Of a stretch of DNA of 64,000 nt, positions 44,123-53,163 are shown piece by piece. Source of the stretch: Aldehydirespirator sp965116865 (GTDB lineage: Bacteria > Actinomycetota > Acidimicrobiia > Acidimicrobiales > Aldehydirespiratoraceae); NCBI GenBank assembly GCA_965116865.1, contig OZ220727.1, positions 1,798,001 to 1,862,000 of the forward strand. The letters run 5' to 3'. The notes under the pieces were generated by a model. The model was not told the DNA's origin. It searched no databases and saw only the letters and a program-made list of their open reading frames with translations. A program made the position numbers and the translations under genes. How positions within the stretch are numbered: the first letter of the stretch is position 1; every line of letters begins with the position of its first letter.

Positions 44123-47100
44123 CTACCGCGCGGGGCTGGCTGCTGCTGCGTCGGACGTGTCGCGATAGGCGACCAGGGCCTCGGCCGTCGCGGCGCGGTA
44201 CTCGGCGGCCCGCCTTACCTTGAGGTCCTCGTAGCCGCGGACCTGGTCGGCGAGGCCGGCTATGCGGACCGCCTCGTCGAGCGTCTCCGGGGCGAGCCCC
44301 GCGAGGAGGGCGTCGATGGTCCGGTCGTACTCTTCGATCAGGGCTCGCTCCAGCCGACGGACCCGGGCCCGCCCGAACAGGTCGGCCGGCGTGCCCCGCA
44401 GCCGCCGCCCGGCCGCCAGCAAGCGCAGCATGGGCCGCGCCCAGGCGCCGAAGCGCAGCTTCCGCCGCATGCCGAGAGCCCGCAGCAGCGGCGGATGAAG
44501 ATGCCAGACGACGCTGCTGCCCGACCCGCCGGCCGTCCGTGCGGCCCGCGTCCCCTCGGGCGCCAGCAGCAGCCGGGCGACCTCGTACTCGTCCTTGTAG
44601 GCCATGAAGCGGTGCAGTCCGCGGGCGGCCTCCGCTGCGAGCCTCCCCGAGACGGGGTCGACTGCCTGCTCGGCCCGGGCGACGGCCTCGACACGGTCCA
44701 GGAACCGGGCGGCGTAGGCGGCGTCCTGGTATCCGAGGAGATCGGCCGCCCTCACCCTGACCTCGGGCCGCAGGCCGTCATGCTCCGGGAGGGCATCAAC
44801 CCGCGACTCCAGGTGCGGAGGCAGGTCCTCGACGACAACCTCGGCCTCCGACCACGGTGACCGGGCCACGGCCTCGGCCTCCACCGCGTCGCGGTCGGCC
44901 ACCCACCGCCGGCCCCACTCGAGGGCAGCGATGTTGCTGTCCACCGCCACCCCGTTGAGTTCGATCGCCTGCTCGACGGAGGCGAGCGAGACGGGAACCA
45001 CCCCAGCCTGCAGAGCAGCGCCCAGCACAAAGACGTTGGCCGGCGCGGCGTCGCCCACCAGCCGGAGCGCGAGGTCGTTGGCGTCCATCCACAGGTCGTC
45101 TCCGTGGTCGCCTACGGCACCGACGCCTTCCCCGCCGAACCGGGCCGCCAACTCGTGCTCGTCGGGATACGGGACCGCGGGATCGGCGACCATCGCCCCG
45201 GTCGGCGTCCGGTGGACCGACCCGACGACACGGGTGCCGGTCCCGGCGGCGGCGAGGACTCCGGCGCTGGCCGCGACCAGCTGGTCGAAAGCCAGGATGG
45301 CGTCGGCCTCGGAGGCGCCGATCAGGTTGGTGTGGCCGGCGCCCGCACGGACGAGGACCACATCGGACACCACCGGACCGGCTTTCTGCGACAGCCCGGT
45401 CTGGTCGAGTCCCCTGACCTCCCAGCCGTCGAGCATGGCCGCCGTGGCCAGGATCTGGGCCGCGGTGACCACGCCGGTTCCGCCGATCCCGGCGAGCCGC
45501 AGCGCCACCCGCCCGGTATCGGGATCCGCGGGCGGCGGGTCCGGCAGCGGAGGCAGCCCTGCAGCGTCGGCGCTCGCGCGCGAGCGGGGCTCGTCGTCGA
45601 TCGGCACGGTCATGAACGACGGGCAGTCGCCCTGCAGGCACGACAGGTCGAGGTTGCAGCTCGCCTGATCGATGCGGGTCTTGCGTCCCAGCGCAGTGTC
45701 CAGCGGCTGGACCGACAGGCAGTTGCTCACGTCGCCGCAGTCGCCGCAGCCCTCGCAGATCCGGTGGTTGATGACGACTCGGGTGGCCGGAGTCTCGATC
45801 CGACCCCGCTTGCGGTCCCGGCGCAGCTCCGCCGCGCATCCCTGGTGGTGGATCAGCACGGTCACGCCGTCGATCCCGGCCAGACGCTGCTGCGCCTCCA
45901 CGATCCGGGTGCGGTCCCACACCTCGACCGACGACGGCAGGCGAGAACGGTCGTAGGCGCCGGGGTCGTCGGTGGTGACCAGGATCCGGGCCACGCCCTG
46001 CGCGTCGAGCATCCGGGCCAGTTCGGGCACCCCGATCCGGTGGGCCGGATCCTGCCCGCCCGTCATAGCGACCGTTTCGTTGTAAAGGATCTTGAAGGTC
46101 ATGGACGTGCCCGACCCGATGGCGGCCTGCACGGCCAGCTGCCCGGAGTGCAGGTAGGTGCCGTCGCCGAGGTTCTGCACCGCGTGGGGCGTACCCACGA
46201 AGGGCGCCATGCCGATCCAGTGCGCCCCCTCGTTGCCCATAGCTGTGAGGCCGATGGTCTCGCCCACCCGCTGGGGGTCCATCAACAGCGACATGCCGTG
46301 GCAGCCGGTGCCGGCGCCGACGAGCGTTCCGTCGGGCACCTTGGTCCCCCAGTTGTGCGGGCAGCCCGAGCAGAAGAAAGGCGTCCGGTTGACCTGCAGC
46401 GGGATCAACGACCGCGACGGCCGGGGCTGGACCTCCTCGAGCGGCCGGAGCCGGTCGGCGAGGCGCGCCCCGAGCCGGGTGTGGAGCCCGGCCACGATGG
46501 CGTCGGCGTCGAGGCGGCCGTAGCTCGGCATGAGCACCTCGCCCCGCTCGTCGGTCTTGCCGACCACCACGGGACGGTCCGCGGCAGAGTACAGGGCGTC
46601 CCTAACGAGCCATTCCAGCGTCGGGTTCTTCTCCTCGACCACGACCACCTCGCGCAGCCCGCGGGCGAACCGGTGCACGAGCTCTCGGTGGAACGGCACC
46701 GGCATCCGCAGGTGCAGCAGCCGGATCCCGGAATCGTGCAGGCTGCGCTCGTCGTCGAACCCGAGCCGGCGCAGAGCCTCGAGCAGTTGCCGGTAGGTGA
46801 AGCCGGTGGCGACCAGCCCGATCCATCCGTCTGCGGGATCGACGGCCACACGGTTGAGCCGGTTGTCGATCCCGTACTGCTGGGCCAGCACCGAGCGCAC
46901 CTCGCGGTGCTCGCGTTCCAACTCCACCATGCGCGGTCCGAGGAACTCCGCGCTGGGAAAGCTCTCCCACGGGCGGCCGTCGACATCCATCCGGGGCATG
47001 ACCGGCTCGTCGTCCAGCGCGGGCAGGTCGACAGTTCCAGACCCGTCCGCGACCGGGGTCACTACCTTCATGGCCGACCAGAGGCCCGACGCCCGGCTCA

Positions 47101-47671
47101 TCGCCACCGCATGCAGTCCGAGTTCGAGGCACTCCCGGGTCGTGCCCGGGTACAGGATCGGCATGTGCAGGTCGACGAGCGCGGCGTCCGACGACGACGG
47201 CATCGTCGACGACTTCGCCATCGGATCGTCGCCGACCATCACAACCACCCCGCCGTGGCGCGACGATCCGGCGAACGCGCCGTGGCGCAGAGCGTCGGTG
47301 GCACGGTCCAGGCCGGGCGCCTTGCCGTACCAGACGCCCACCACGCCCTCGTAGCCGGCGTCGGGCCTGCCCGCCACCAGCTGGGAGCCCATCACCGCGG
47401 TGGCAGCGAGCTCCTCGTTCACCGCGGGCTGATGCACGATCGACAGGTCGTCGAACCGGCGCACGACCCGGCTCATCTCGAGGTCGAAGCCGCCGAGGGG
47501 TGAACCGGGGTAGCCGGTGACGAGCGCGGCCGTGCTGCGGCCGGCGGCACGGTCGATGCGCATCTGGTCGACCGGCACCCGTGCCAGGGCCTGGACACCG
47601 GTCAGCAGCACCCGGCCCGCTTCCAGTTCGTACCGATCAGCGAGCCGGTAGCCCTGCACATCTGTCGTCAT
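44123..47671 (-). CDS. Fused indolepyruvate ferredoxin oxidoreductase
   Basis: A 1182-residue single-chain enzyme of the type in which alpha and beta/gamma parts of indolepyruvate:ferredoxin oxidoreductase are fused. The N-terminal part has ALVTGYPGSPLGGFDLEM and VVVMVGDDPMAKSST. A central thiamine-diphosphate domain has CSGCPHNWGTKVPDGT and AMGNEGAHWIGMAPF. A ferredoxin-like cysteine cluster follows (ICEGCGDCGDVSNC; SCLQGDCPSF), then the gamma-like domain with GIGGTGVVTAAQIL. It oxidatively decarboxylates aryl- or 2-keto acids to acyl-CoA. ATG at 47669-47671 after GGAGGTGACCC. It stands alone, without separate iorA/iorB genes. Confidence 0.9.
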   Translation of the reverse strand: MTTDVQGYRLADRYELEAGRVLLTGVQALARVPVDQMRIDRAAGRSTAALVTGYPGSPLGGFDLEMSRVVRRFDDLSIVHQPAVNEELAATAVMGSQLVAGRPDAGYEGVVGVWYGKAPGLDRATDALRHGAFAGSSRHGGVVVMVGDDPMAKSSTMPSSSDAALVDLHMPILYPGTTRECLELGLHAVAMSRASGLWSAMKVVTPVADGSGTVDLPALDDEPVMPRMDVDGRPWESFPSAEFLGPRMVELEREHREVRSVLAQQYGIDNRLNRVAVDPADGWIGLVATGFTYRQLLEALRRLGFDDERSLHDSGIRLLHLRMPVPFHRELVHRFARGLREVVVVEEKNPTLEWLVRDALYSAADRPVVVGKTDERGEVLMPSYGRLDADAIVAGLHTRLGARLADRLRPLEEVQPRPSRSLIPLQVNRTPFFCSGCPHNWGTKVPDGTLVGAGTGCHGMSLLMDPQRVGETIGLTAMGNEGAHWIGMAPFVGTPHAVQNLGDGTYLHSGQLAVQAAIGSGTSMTFKILYNETVAMTGGQDPAHRIGVPELARMLDAQGVARILVTTDDPGAYDRSRLPSSVEVWDRTRIVEAQQRLAGIDGVTVLIHHQGCAAELRRDRKRGRIETPATRVVINHRICEGCGDCGDVSNCLSVQPLDTALGRKTRIDQASCNLDLSCLQGDCPSFMTVPIDDEPRSRASADAAGLPPLPDPPPADPDTGRVALRLAGIGGTGVVTAAQILATAAMLDGWEVRGLDQTGLSQKAGPVVSDVVLVRAGAGHTNLIGASEADAILAFDQLVAASAGVLAAAGTGTRVVGSVHRTPTGAMVADPAVPYPDEHELAARFGGEGVGAVGDHGDDLWMDANDLALRLVGDAAPANVFVLGAALQAGVVPVSLASVEQAIELNGVAVDSNIAALEWGRRWVADRDAVEAEAVARSPWSEAEVVVEDLPPHLESRVDALPEHDGLRPEVRVRAADLLGYQDAAYAARFLDRVEAVARAEQAVDPVSGRLAAEAARGLHRFMAYKDEYEVARLLLAPEGTRAARTAGGSGSSVVWHLHPPLLRALGMRRKLRFGAWARPMLRLLAAGRRLRGTPADLFGRARVRRLERALIEEYDRTIDALLAGLAPETLDEAVRIAGLADQVRGYEDLKVRRAAEYRAATAEALVAYRDTSDAAAASPAR

Positions 47672-47779
47672 GGGTCACCTCCGTCTCGTCGAGCGTTACG
47701 TGCCAGGATTTCGGTGTCGGGACTCGTCATTATGACCCAGGGACGCGTTATTGTGACCGCAGAGCAGGGATTCGCCAAT

Positions 47780-47811
47780 GGCCGGAACGCTGTTTGGCCG
47801 GAACGCTGTTC
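47780..47811. repeat. 16-bp tandem duplication
   Basis: GGCCGGAACGCTGTTT then GGCCGGAACGCTGTTC directly follow each other about 70 bp before the DUF1801 gene. It could be an operator pair or a chance duplication like others in this window. Confidence 0.6.
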
Positions 47812-47882
47812 ACCCTATGCACAAGCCTGCTGCGCAGCACAGCGGACTGGGTCGCCGGAGTCGGCAGGGAGCGCTGATCGAA

Positions 47883-48311
47883 GTGAGCGGCGAACAAGCC
47901 CTATCCGAGCCGGTCCTGCTCGCGGGAGGCAACCCCCAGATCCCGAAGGGGGACGGCGACGCCCCGGTGCAGTCCTACATCGCGGCCATGCCCGGGTGGA
48001 AGAGCGATATCGGGCGCCGTCTCGACGACCTCATCGTGCGGGTCGTGGCCGATGTCCGCAAGGCGGTGCGGTGGAACTCTCCCTTCTACGGCGTCGAGGG
48101 TCGGGGGTGGTTCGCTAGCTGCCACGTCCTCACCCGCTGCGTGCGGGTGACCTTCCTGAACGGCGCGTCGCTGAGGCCCGTCCCGCCAGGATCGGGCAAG
48201 GATCGGCAGGCGCGCTGGATCGACGTGGGCGAGGACGGGTTCGCCACCGAGCAGATGGAGGCGTGGATCCGCCAATCGTCGGCCATAGACGGCTGGCACG
48301 GCTTCGGCTGA
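47883..48311 (+). CDS. DUF1801 (YdhG-like) domain protein
   Basis: A 142-residue protein with the DUF1801 pattern GNPQIPKGDGDAPVQSYIAA, then RRLDDLIVRVVADVRKAVRW, NSPFYGVEGRGWF and VTFLNGASLRPVPPG. The fold is of the YdhG/YjbR type; the function is not established. The GTG at 47883 places the conserved start about 15 residues in, as in relatives; the frame is open from ATG 47778 and that longer form cannot be excluded. It diverges from the indolepyruvate oxidoreductase gene. Full length by family standards. Confidence 0.75.
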   Translation: MSGEQALSEPVLLAGGNPQIPKGDGDAPVQSYIAAMPGWKSDIGRRLDDLIVRVVADVRKAVRWNSPFYGVEGRGWFASCHVLTRCVRVTFLNGASLRPVPPGSGKDRQARWIDVGEDGFATEQMEAWIRQSSAIDGWHGFG

Positions 48312-48536
48312 TCCCCCTCCCCCGCTACCGCTTCCAAAAGGAATCCAGCGCGGCGCCCGGCGGTGGGCCAATCCATACCTCAGATTCCGTTGGAATACCA
48401 AGGCGCTTTCTTGCCCGTTCCGGAGATTCCCCGTTCGTGGGGGTAGTGGTTCCCCGTTCGGCAGGTGCGACTGTGTCGTGTCTTATCGGTCCTGCCTTTC
48501 ACGGCGGGTGGAGCCCACCAACACTCGACTGCGAAG

Positions 48537-48572
48537 TTGTCCCCGAAAACGTGCTGTGCTATAGTTGCACCA
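48537..48572 (+). promoter_or_regulatory. Strong sigma-70-type promoter, probably leaderless
   Basis: TTGTCC (48537-48542), a spacer of exactly 17 bp, and TATAGT (48560-48565). The ATG at 48573 is 7 nt after the -10, where transcription should begin, and no ribosome-binding site is present. It is the best promoter match I see in the window. Confidence 0.7.
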
Positions 48573-49283
48573 ATGGCGTCGGAGGCTTCCATGTGGTTGG
48601 AGCAGTTGGCTCCGGAGAGCTTCTTCCGCACGTCTGATATGCCTGGCTGTTCGCGCGGTGCTGTGCGCTCGTTCCTGAGCCGTGCAGCCTCCAAGGAGCC
48701 TGCGCTGGTAATCAAGGTCGCTCCGAACCTGTACTGGAAGCCGTCACGGGCGAGCAGCTTCACCGGGAAGGTCCACCCTCCGAGCTGGAGCTTGATCGGG
48801 TGGGAGATGGCAGGCCCCCACGCGGCTGCGTTGGGGTGGCACGGCGCGAACATCGTCGGATGGAGCGACCAGATCGCGTTGCAGTACCTGGAGTTCGCGG
48901 TGCCCGGCGAGCCCGCGCAGCGTCATCCGCACCCCAGGATCACCATCCGTTCTCGACGGAACTTGACCCGGCGCAGGCTGACCCGCCTGGAAGCCACCTA
49001 CCTCGAAGCGGTCATCGGTTTCGACAGATGGTGCGAGATCGACTGGGACAGGGCCCTGCGCCTCACTGCGGCCCGCCTGGACGAGCGAGCAGAGGACGGA
49101 GAGAAGCTGCCTCGCTCGGAGGTGTTCGAGATGGTCGCAGCCAACGAGAATCCCAAGAGCGGCCGCAGCCTGTTCCGTTCACGGGTCGCGGGCCTGGTGG
49201 AGGTCATGGCCGACAGCGAGCGGGCCGCCGCACAGGCTGCGGTGCCGCAACCCAGTGGCGAACTCACCGCACAGAGCGCCTGA
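48573..49283 (+). CDS. AbiEi-like (DUF6088-type) putative antitoxin
   Basis: A 236-residue protein whose N-terminus matches the winged-helix region of AbiEi-type antitoxins: FFRTSDMPGCSRGAVRSFLS, then RAASKEPALVIKVAPNLYWK. The rest is helical and charged, with LTRRRLTRLEATYLEAVIGF and PRSEVFEMVAANENPKS. In AbiE systems the antitoxin represses its own operon and neutralises a nucleotidyltransferase toxin (AbiEii) encoded just downstream. Here the following gene would begin ATG 49297 (MPQRSEDKGARGA) but is cut after 13 codons by IS5. I chose the ATG at 48573 because of the promoter; a longer frame from 48465 is unlikely. Confidence 0.6.
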   Translation: MASEASMWLEQLAPESFFRTSDMPGCSRGAVRSFLSRAASKEPALVIKVAPNLYWKPSRASSFTGKVHPPSWSLIGWEMAGPHAAALGWHGANIVGWSDQIALQYLEFAVPGEPAQRHPHPRITIRSRRNLTRRRLTRLEATYLEAVIGFDRWCEIDWDRALRLTAARLDERAEDGEKLPRSEVFEMVAANENPKSGRSLFRSRVAGLVEVMADSERAAAQAAVPQPSGELTAQSA

Positions 49284-49355
49284 ACGGCACTGAGAGATGC
49301 CGCAACGCAGCGAAGACAAGGGCGCCCGCGGGGCCTTAGAGCGAGCGCGGATTGA

Positions 49356-50296
49356 TCATGGGTGGGGGTTCCATCGGTCGCGGTGGTCGATGAGTTTGGC
49401 TGTGATAATGAGGGTTATGGCGAGGGAGAGTTGGGCTCGTCGGTGCTGGGGGCGGCGGTCTGTGTTGCGGCGCGTCTGTCCGAAGTTCGACAGCTACGAG
49501 TTGGTGCGCTCGACGCTCCAGCGCAGCCCGAGGGGAGCCGTGTTGGGTTTGCGGCGCTTGGCGTGGCGGGGGCGCTTCTTCGCTCACACGACGTCGTCGA
49601 TGCCCATCGCGGCGCACACCGCGCGCGCCGGCGCGTTGTCGTATCCGCGGTCGAGGTGCAGTGTCTCCACGTCGGCTAGTGCTGTGTCGTCGAAATGGCT
49701 AGGGCAGCGCAGCAGGACCGAGACCCTGCTTGGGGAGCGCTCCGGACGCCCCGATCATTTCAGCGACGGACCGCTAGCAGCCCTTCGGGGGCGGCTCGCA
49801 GTGCGGGTTCGAACAAGATGGTGTCGTGTCGGTTGGCGCGGTCGGCGACCGCCGCGACCGGCGCCCCGGCCCGGTCGGCCAATATGGACCACTTCCAGCC
49901 CAGTTTGGCCCGCTCAACAGGGCTTTTGGCGGTGCCTTCGCCGCCGCAGGGCGCCTTGTGGATCGACCCGTCCACCGACACCTCGGACAAGTCGAGACCC
50001 ACGATGCGGTCATAGGCGCGCAGCGCCTCAGACTCCAGGCCCTAAAAGACTCCGGCCTCGACCCACTCGTCGCGGCGGGCGCGCATAGTCGTGTCAGACA
50101 CGCGCCCGCCCAACAGCCTCTCCGCGGTGACCCACGAGCAGCCCGTCACCAACCGGATCAAGATCCCCCAGAACACGATCTTGTCCGGTATCCGGCGCCG
50201 GTGCCCGCCGGTGGGATGGTTGTCCACAGGCACCGGCACAAGCGGCTCGATCGCCGCCCACACCGGATCCACCACTTCCGACCCCAACGCGCGCAT
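49356..50296 (-). pseudogene. IS5-family transposase, copy 1, inactivated
   Basis: Aligned to copy 2, the frame carries a TAG (GVF then stop at about 50042-50044, where copy 2 has GVFEGPEPEAL), the 98-bp insertion, and the same late TAG as copy 2 (RTNS then stop). Recognisable pieces: TMRARRDEWVEAGVF, VDGSIHKAPCGGEGTAKSP, and the late RAQLSLAITLIITAKLI. Non-functional. Confidence 0.85.
49679..49776. mobile_element. 98-bp non-autonomous TA element (copy 2), nested in IS5
   Basis: Interrupts a sequence that is continuous in IS5 copy 2 (GTCGGCTAGCAGCCC), with TA duplicated at both junctions. It is related to the 97-bp element at 20010-20106 (ends TGGTCCGTCGCTGAA-like and TGTCGTCGAAATGGCTAGGG). 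The empty site elsewhere proves it is a discrete insertion. Confidence 0.85.
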
Positions 50297-50503
50297 GATG
50301 TGTCTGACCTCCACGGTCGTCTCGTTGACAGGACACCCGACATTCCAGTCGGGACAACCAGACGACCCGCGGATGGTCAATCCGCGCGGCCTCTTAGGTG
50401 TTGTGGGTGTCCGTTGGCTGTCTGTCGTGGCACTGCGCTGCGGTGGGTGTTGGTGGACTCGGCTGATATCGGTGGAATCAGTTGACTTTTTTGGCGAGGG
50501 TCT

Positions 50504-52642
50504 ATGGATGTCATACCCCTGTGGCAGGGTGTGTGCATGGTTGTGGGCACAGCACGACGGGTGCGGGAAGGCTTGGCCGAGTTGATCCGGCTGGTGAACG
50601 ATCCGGCGACGCCGACTGGGGATCTGCGGGTGGTGCTGGGAGAGTGCAAGGCCTTCGGTGGGCAGTTGGCGGTGTTGCAGGCGGACACGGCCGGGGGTCT
50701 GGCGACGCGGGAGCGCCACGGCGACGGCGGTGTGGGCGCGCTGGCGCAGGCTGCGGGGTTGCCGCGCCGCGAGGCCGCCGGTCATGTCAGGACCGCCAAG
50801 CAGCTGCAGGAGCTGCCTTCGGTGCGCGACGCGGTCGAGAACGGCGACATCTCGGTGGCCAACGCCAGGGTGCTCGCCGCCACGAGCGACAAGACCGGCG
50901 CCGAGTTGGTGCAACAAGACGCCGAGTTGTTGGCGCAGGCAGCGGTGCTGTCGCCTGAGCAGTTCGCCCGCGAGGCGGGCCGCTGGGCGGCTCGCCGCCA
51001 GCCCGACGACGCCGAGGAGCGGTACCGCCGCCAGCGGGCCCGGCGGCGGCTGGGCATCTGGAACGGAGACGACGGGATGATGCACCTGCGGGGCGAACTC
51101 GACCCGGTGACTGGCGCCAAGGTACGCAAACGGTTCTTGTTGGAGGCCGAGCGGCTGCGCCGGCTGGACCTGCGCAACCCCCGCGACAACAAACGCACCC
51201 TCGACCAACGCATGGCCGACGCCCTCGACACGCTGACCTCACACGGCAGCATCTACGCCAAAACAGCAACCACCCCGAACGAGCCCCACAATGACAACAG
51301 CGACACCAAGACGGCCGGCACCCCAGACGGGTCCCACAATGACAACAGCGACACCAAGACGGCCGGCACCCCAGACGGGTCCCACAATGACAACAGCGAC
51401 ACCAAAGCAGCCGGCACCCCGAACGGGTCCCACAATGACAACAGCGACACCAAAGCAGCCGGCACCCCGAACGGGTCCCACAATGACAACAGCGACACCA
51501 AAGCAGCCGGCACCCCGAACGGGTCCCACAATGACAACAGCGACACCAAAGCAGCCGGCACCCCAGACGGGTCCCACAATGACAACAGCGACACCAAAGC
51601 AGCCGGCACCCCAGACGGGTCCCACAATGACAACAGCGACACCAAAGCAGCCGGCACCCCAGACGGGTCCCACAATGACAACAGCGACACCAAAGCAGCC
51701 GGCACCCCAGACGGGTCCCACAATGACAACAGCGACACCAAAGCAGCCGGCACCCCAGACGGGTCCCACAATGACAACAGCGACACCAAAGCAGCCGGCA
51801 CCCCAGACGGGTCCCACAATGACAACAGCGACACCAAAGCAGCCGGCACCCCAGACGGGTCCCACAATGACAACAGCGGCGGCGGCCACGTGAACGGGTC
51901 TGGTGCAGGCGCAGACGAGGGTCGCAGCGGCGCGGCCGGCGCCGCAGACGGGTCTGGCCCAGACACCGGCAGCGGCGGCCACGTGAACGGGTCCGGTGCA
52001 GGCGTCGGTGACAGACGTTCCGGCGCGGCTGGCAACAGGTGCGGGTGCGGTGGTCGGCCGTCGGCGGACATCACCATCGTGCAGCATCTCAGCGCTGACG
52101 GCACCGAGGCGTTCGCGGAGATCGCCGGGGGCGAGGTGATCCCCCGAAGCGTGCTGGAGGAGCACTTCTGCAACGCGAGGATCAAAGGAGTGGTGTTCAG
52201 CAGCGAGGGCGTGCCGTTATGGCACGGCCACTCCAAACGGGTCGCCACCAAAGCCCAGACCAACGCGCTGCGGGCCCGCTACGGGGCCTGCGGGGGCTGC
52301 GGAGCCGACATGTGGATCTGCCAGGGCCACCACGTCCAAGCAGTATCGCAAGGCGGGCCGACGAACATCGACAACATGATGCTGCTGTGCTGGGGATGCC
52401 ACCAAAAAGTGCACCTCCACGACTGGCAGGAAGCTCCCGACGGACGCGGCCTCTACACCATCAAACCGCCCGAACGCACCCACCACGGACCCGCCCACGC
52501 CCCCGACCCGGCGCCGGACCACGGACCCGGACCTCCTCGACGAAACAGGCAACCCGAACCGTCCTCGACGGACAAGCCCGAGACGGACCCGATCAACCCG
52601 GCGGCACCCCCACAGCCCGAAACGCTGTTCACCCCCGCCTAG
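50504..52642 (+). CDS. DUF222 / HNH endonuclease-like protein (right copy, repeat-expanded)
   Basis: A 712-residue near-copy of the protein at 21442-23007. The DUF222 part and the HNH domain (CGGCGADMWICQGHH; LLCWGCHQKVHLH) are intact and almost identical. The linker has grown from about 2.5 to 13 copies of a 16-residue unit SHNDNSDTKAAGTPDG, plus a short G/S/H-rich piece. ATG at 50504, or at 50537 (MVVGTARRV). Its TAG stop is formed by the CTAG end of the adjoining element. Identity on both sides of the linker suggests a recent duplication followed by rapid repeat growth. Confidence 0.87.
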   Translation: MDVIPLWQGVCMVVGTARRVREGLAELIRLVNDPATPTGDLRVVLGECKAFGGQLAVLQADTAGGLATRERHGDGGVGALAQAAGLPRREAAGHVRTAKQLQELPSVRDAVENGDISVANARVLAATSDKTGAELVQQDAELLAQAAVLSPEQFAREAGRWAARRQPDDAEERYRRQRARRRLGIWNGDDGMMHLRGELDPVTGAKVRKRFLLEAERLRRLDLRNPRDNKRTLDQRMADALDTLTSHGSIYAKTATTPNEPHNDNSDTKTAGTPDGSHNDNSDTKTAGTPDGSHNDNSDTKAAGTPNGSHNDNSDTKAAGTPNGSHNDNSDTKAAGTPNGSHNDNSDTKAAGTPDGSHNDNSDTKAAGTPDGSHNDNSDTKAAGTPDGSHNDNSDTKAAGTPDGSHNDNSDTKAAGTPDGSHNDNSDTKAAGTPDGSHNDNSDTKAAGTPDGSHNDNSGGGHVNGSGAGADEGRSGAAGAADGSGPDTGSGGHVNGSGAGVGDRRSGAAGNRCGCGGRPSADITIVQHLSADGTEAFAEIAGGEVIPRSVLEEHFCNARIKGVVFSSEGVPLWHGHSKRVATKAQTNALRARYGACGGCGADMWICQGHHVQAVSQGGPTNIDNMMLLCWGCHQKVHLHDWQEAPDGRGLYTIKPPERTHHGPAHAPDPAPDHGPGPPRRNRQPEPSSTDKPETDPINPAAPPQPETLFTPA
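51288..51892. repeat. Tandem array, 48-bp unit, 13 copies
   Basis: CACAATGACAACAGCGACAC recurs every 48 bp from 51288; only a few positions vary (CCAGAC/CCGAAC; AAGACG/AAAGCA). In frame with the HNH gene. The homologous place in the left copy (about 22090-22240) has about 2.5 diverged units. Confidence 0.97.
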
Positions 52643-52980
52643 TGTCCCGAGTGGCTAGTTCCTCGTGTTTGTGCCTTTGCGGTGGACGGCGACGCGGGCG
52701 GCTCGCCGGTCGGTGAACAGCGCCCGGCTGCCGAGCATGCGCATGTCGCCTTCTCGCACCCCCTGACCGTTCTTGATGCAGTTGACCGTCTGTGAGCCGC
52801 ACAACTACATCAAGAACGGCCGGACCCCCCCCCCGGCGTCGCCGACCTCCGCGGCTGGACCGACAATTGGATCGCCAACCGCAACGAGCACCCGCACCCC
52901 TCCGTGCGGCGCGAGACCACCGACGAGATCCTCGGGACCATCGCAGCATATCCACAATGAATTCCCCACTCAGGACACTA
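52642..52980 (+). mobile_element. 339-bp IS630-derived element C
   Basis: Same as element A in inverted orientation: ends TGTCCCGAGTGGCTAGTTCC and the complement of GTGTCCTGAGTGGGGAATTC, CTAG on both sides, and the same transposase tail (VADLRGWTDNWIANRNEHPH, ending GTIAAYPQ). It starts exactly at the HNH stop, whereas on the left arm element D occupies that place. Confidence 0.72.
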
Positions 52981-53083
52981 GCAGAATGATGAGCAAACCC
53001 CGAACAAGGCAGTCTCCGCTCGCAAAACCCCAGGTCAGAAGCTTGCGCGTCACGCGGAATCGGCGTTGCTCAGCAGTCTCCTA
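52981..53083. mobile_element. Element D, copy 3 (103 bp)
   Basis: Starts CAGAATGATGAGCAAACCCC directly after the CTAG that ends element C and ends near CAGCAGTCTCCTAA. Close to copy 1. The following 80 bp up to the array show no gene. Confidence 0.62.
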
Positions 53084-53163
53084 ACAGCTGCCCTCCAGCA
53101 GCAATGGCTGCCCCCGGGGTGCGGCCTCGCAGGTCCCCTCCCCACCACCGCCGCGGGACGCCC

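Larger units (their letters stand above)
49339..50393 (-). mobile_element. IS5-family element, copy 1 (carries a nested insertion)
   Basis: Flanked by TTA on both sides (49336-49338 and 50394-50396). Ends are inverted: GAGCGAGCGCGGATTGATCA and, on the other strand, GAGGCCGCGCGGATTGACCA. Length 1,055 bp, that is 957 bp (as in copy 2) plus 98 bp of an inserted element. The three-base TNA target duplication fits IS5 subgroups such as IS1031/IS427. Confidence 0.88.
50396..52980. repeat. Right arm of the large inverted repeat (partner 21007-24600)
   Basis: 50396-50509 is the reverse complement of 24483-24600, and 50510-52980 that of 21007-23002 apart from repeat number and the order of two small elements. 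It contains the uninterrupted IS110 target site. The stretch 50394-50503 before the HNH gene has no gene of its own. Confidence 0.85.

Noticed and set aside
49297..50088. Plus-strand ORF through IS5 copy 1
   Set aside because: Only its first 13 codons precede the IS5 border; the rest is antisense to the transposase.
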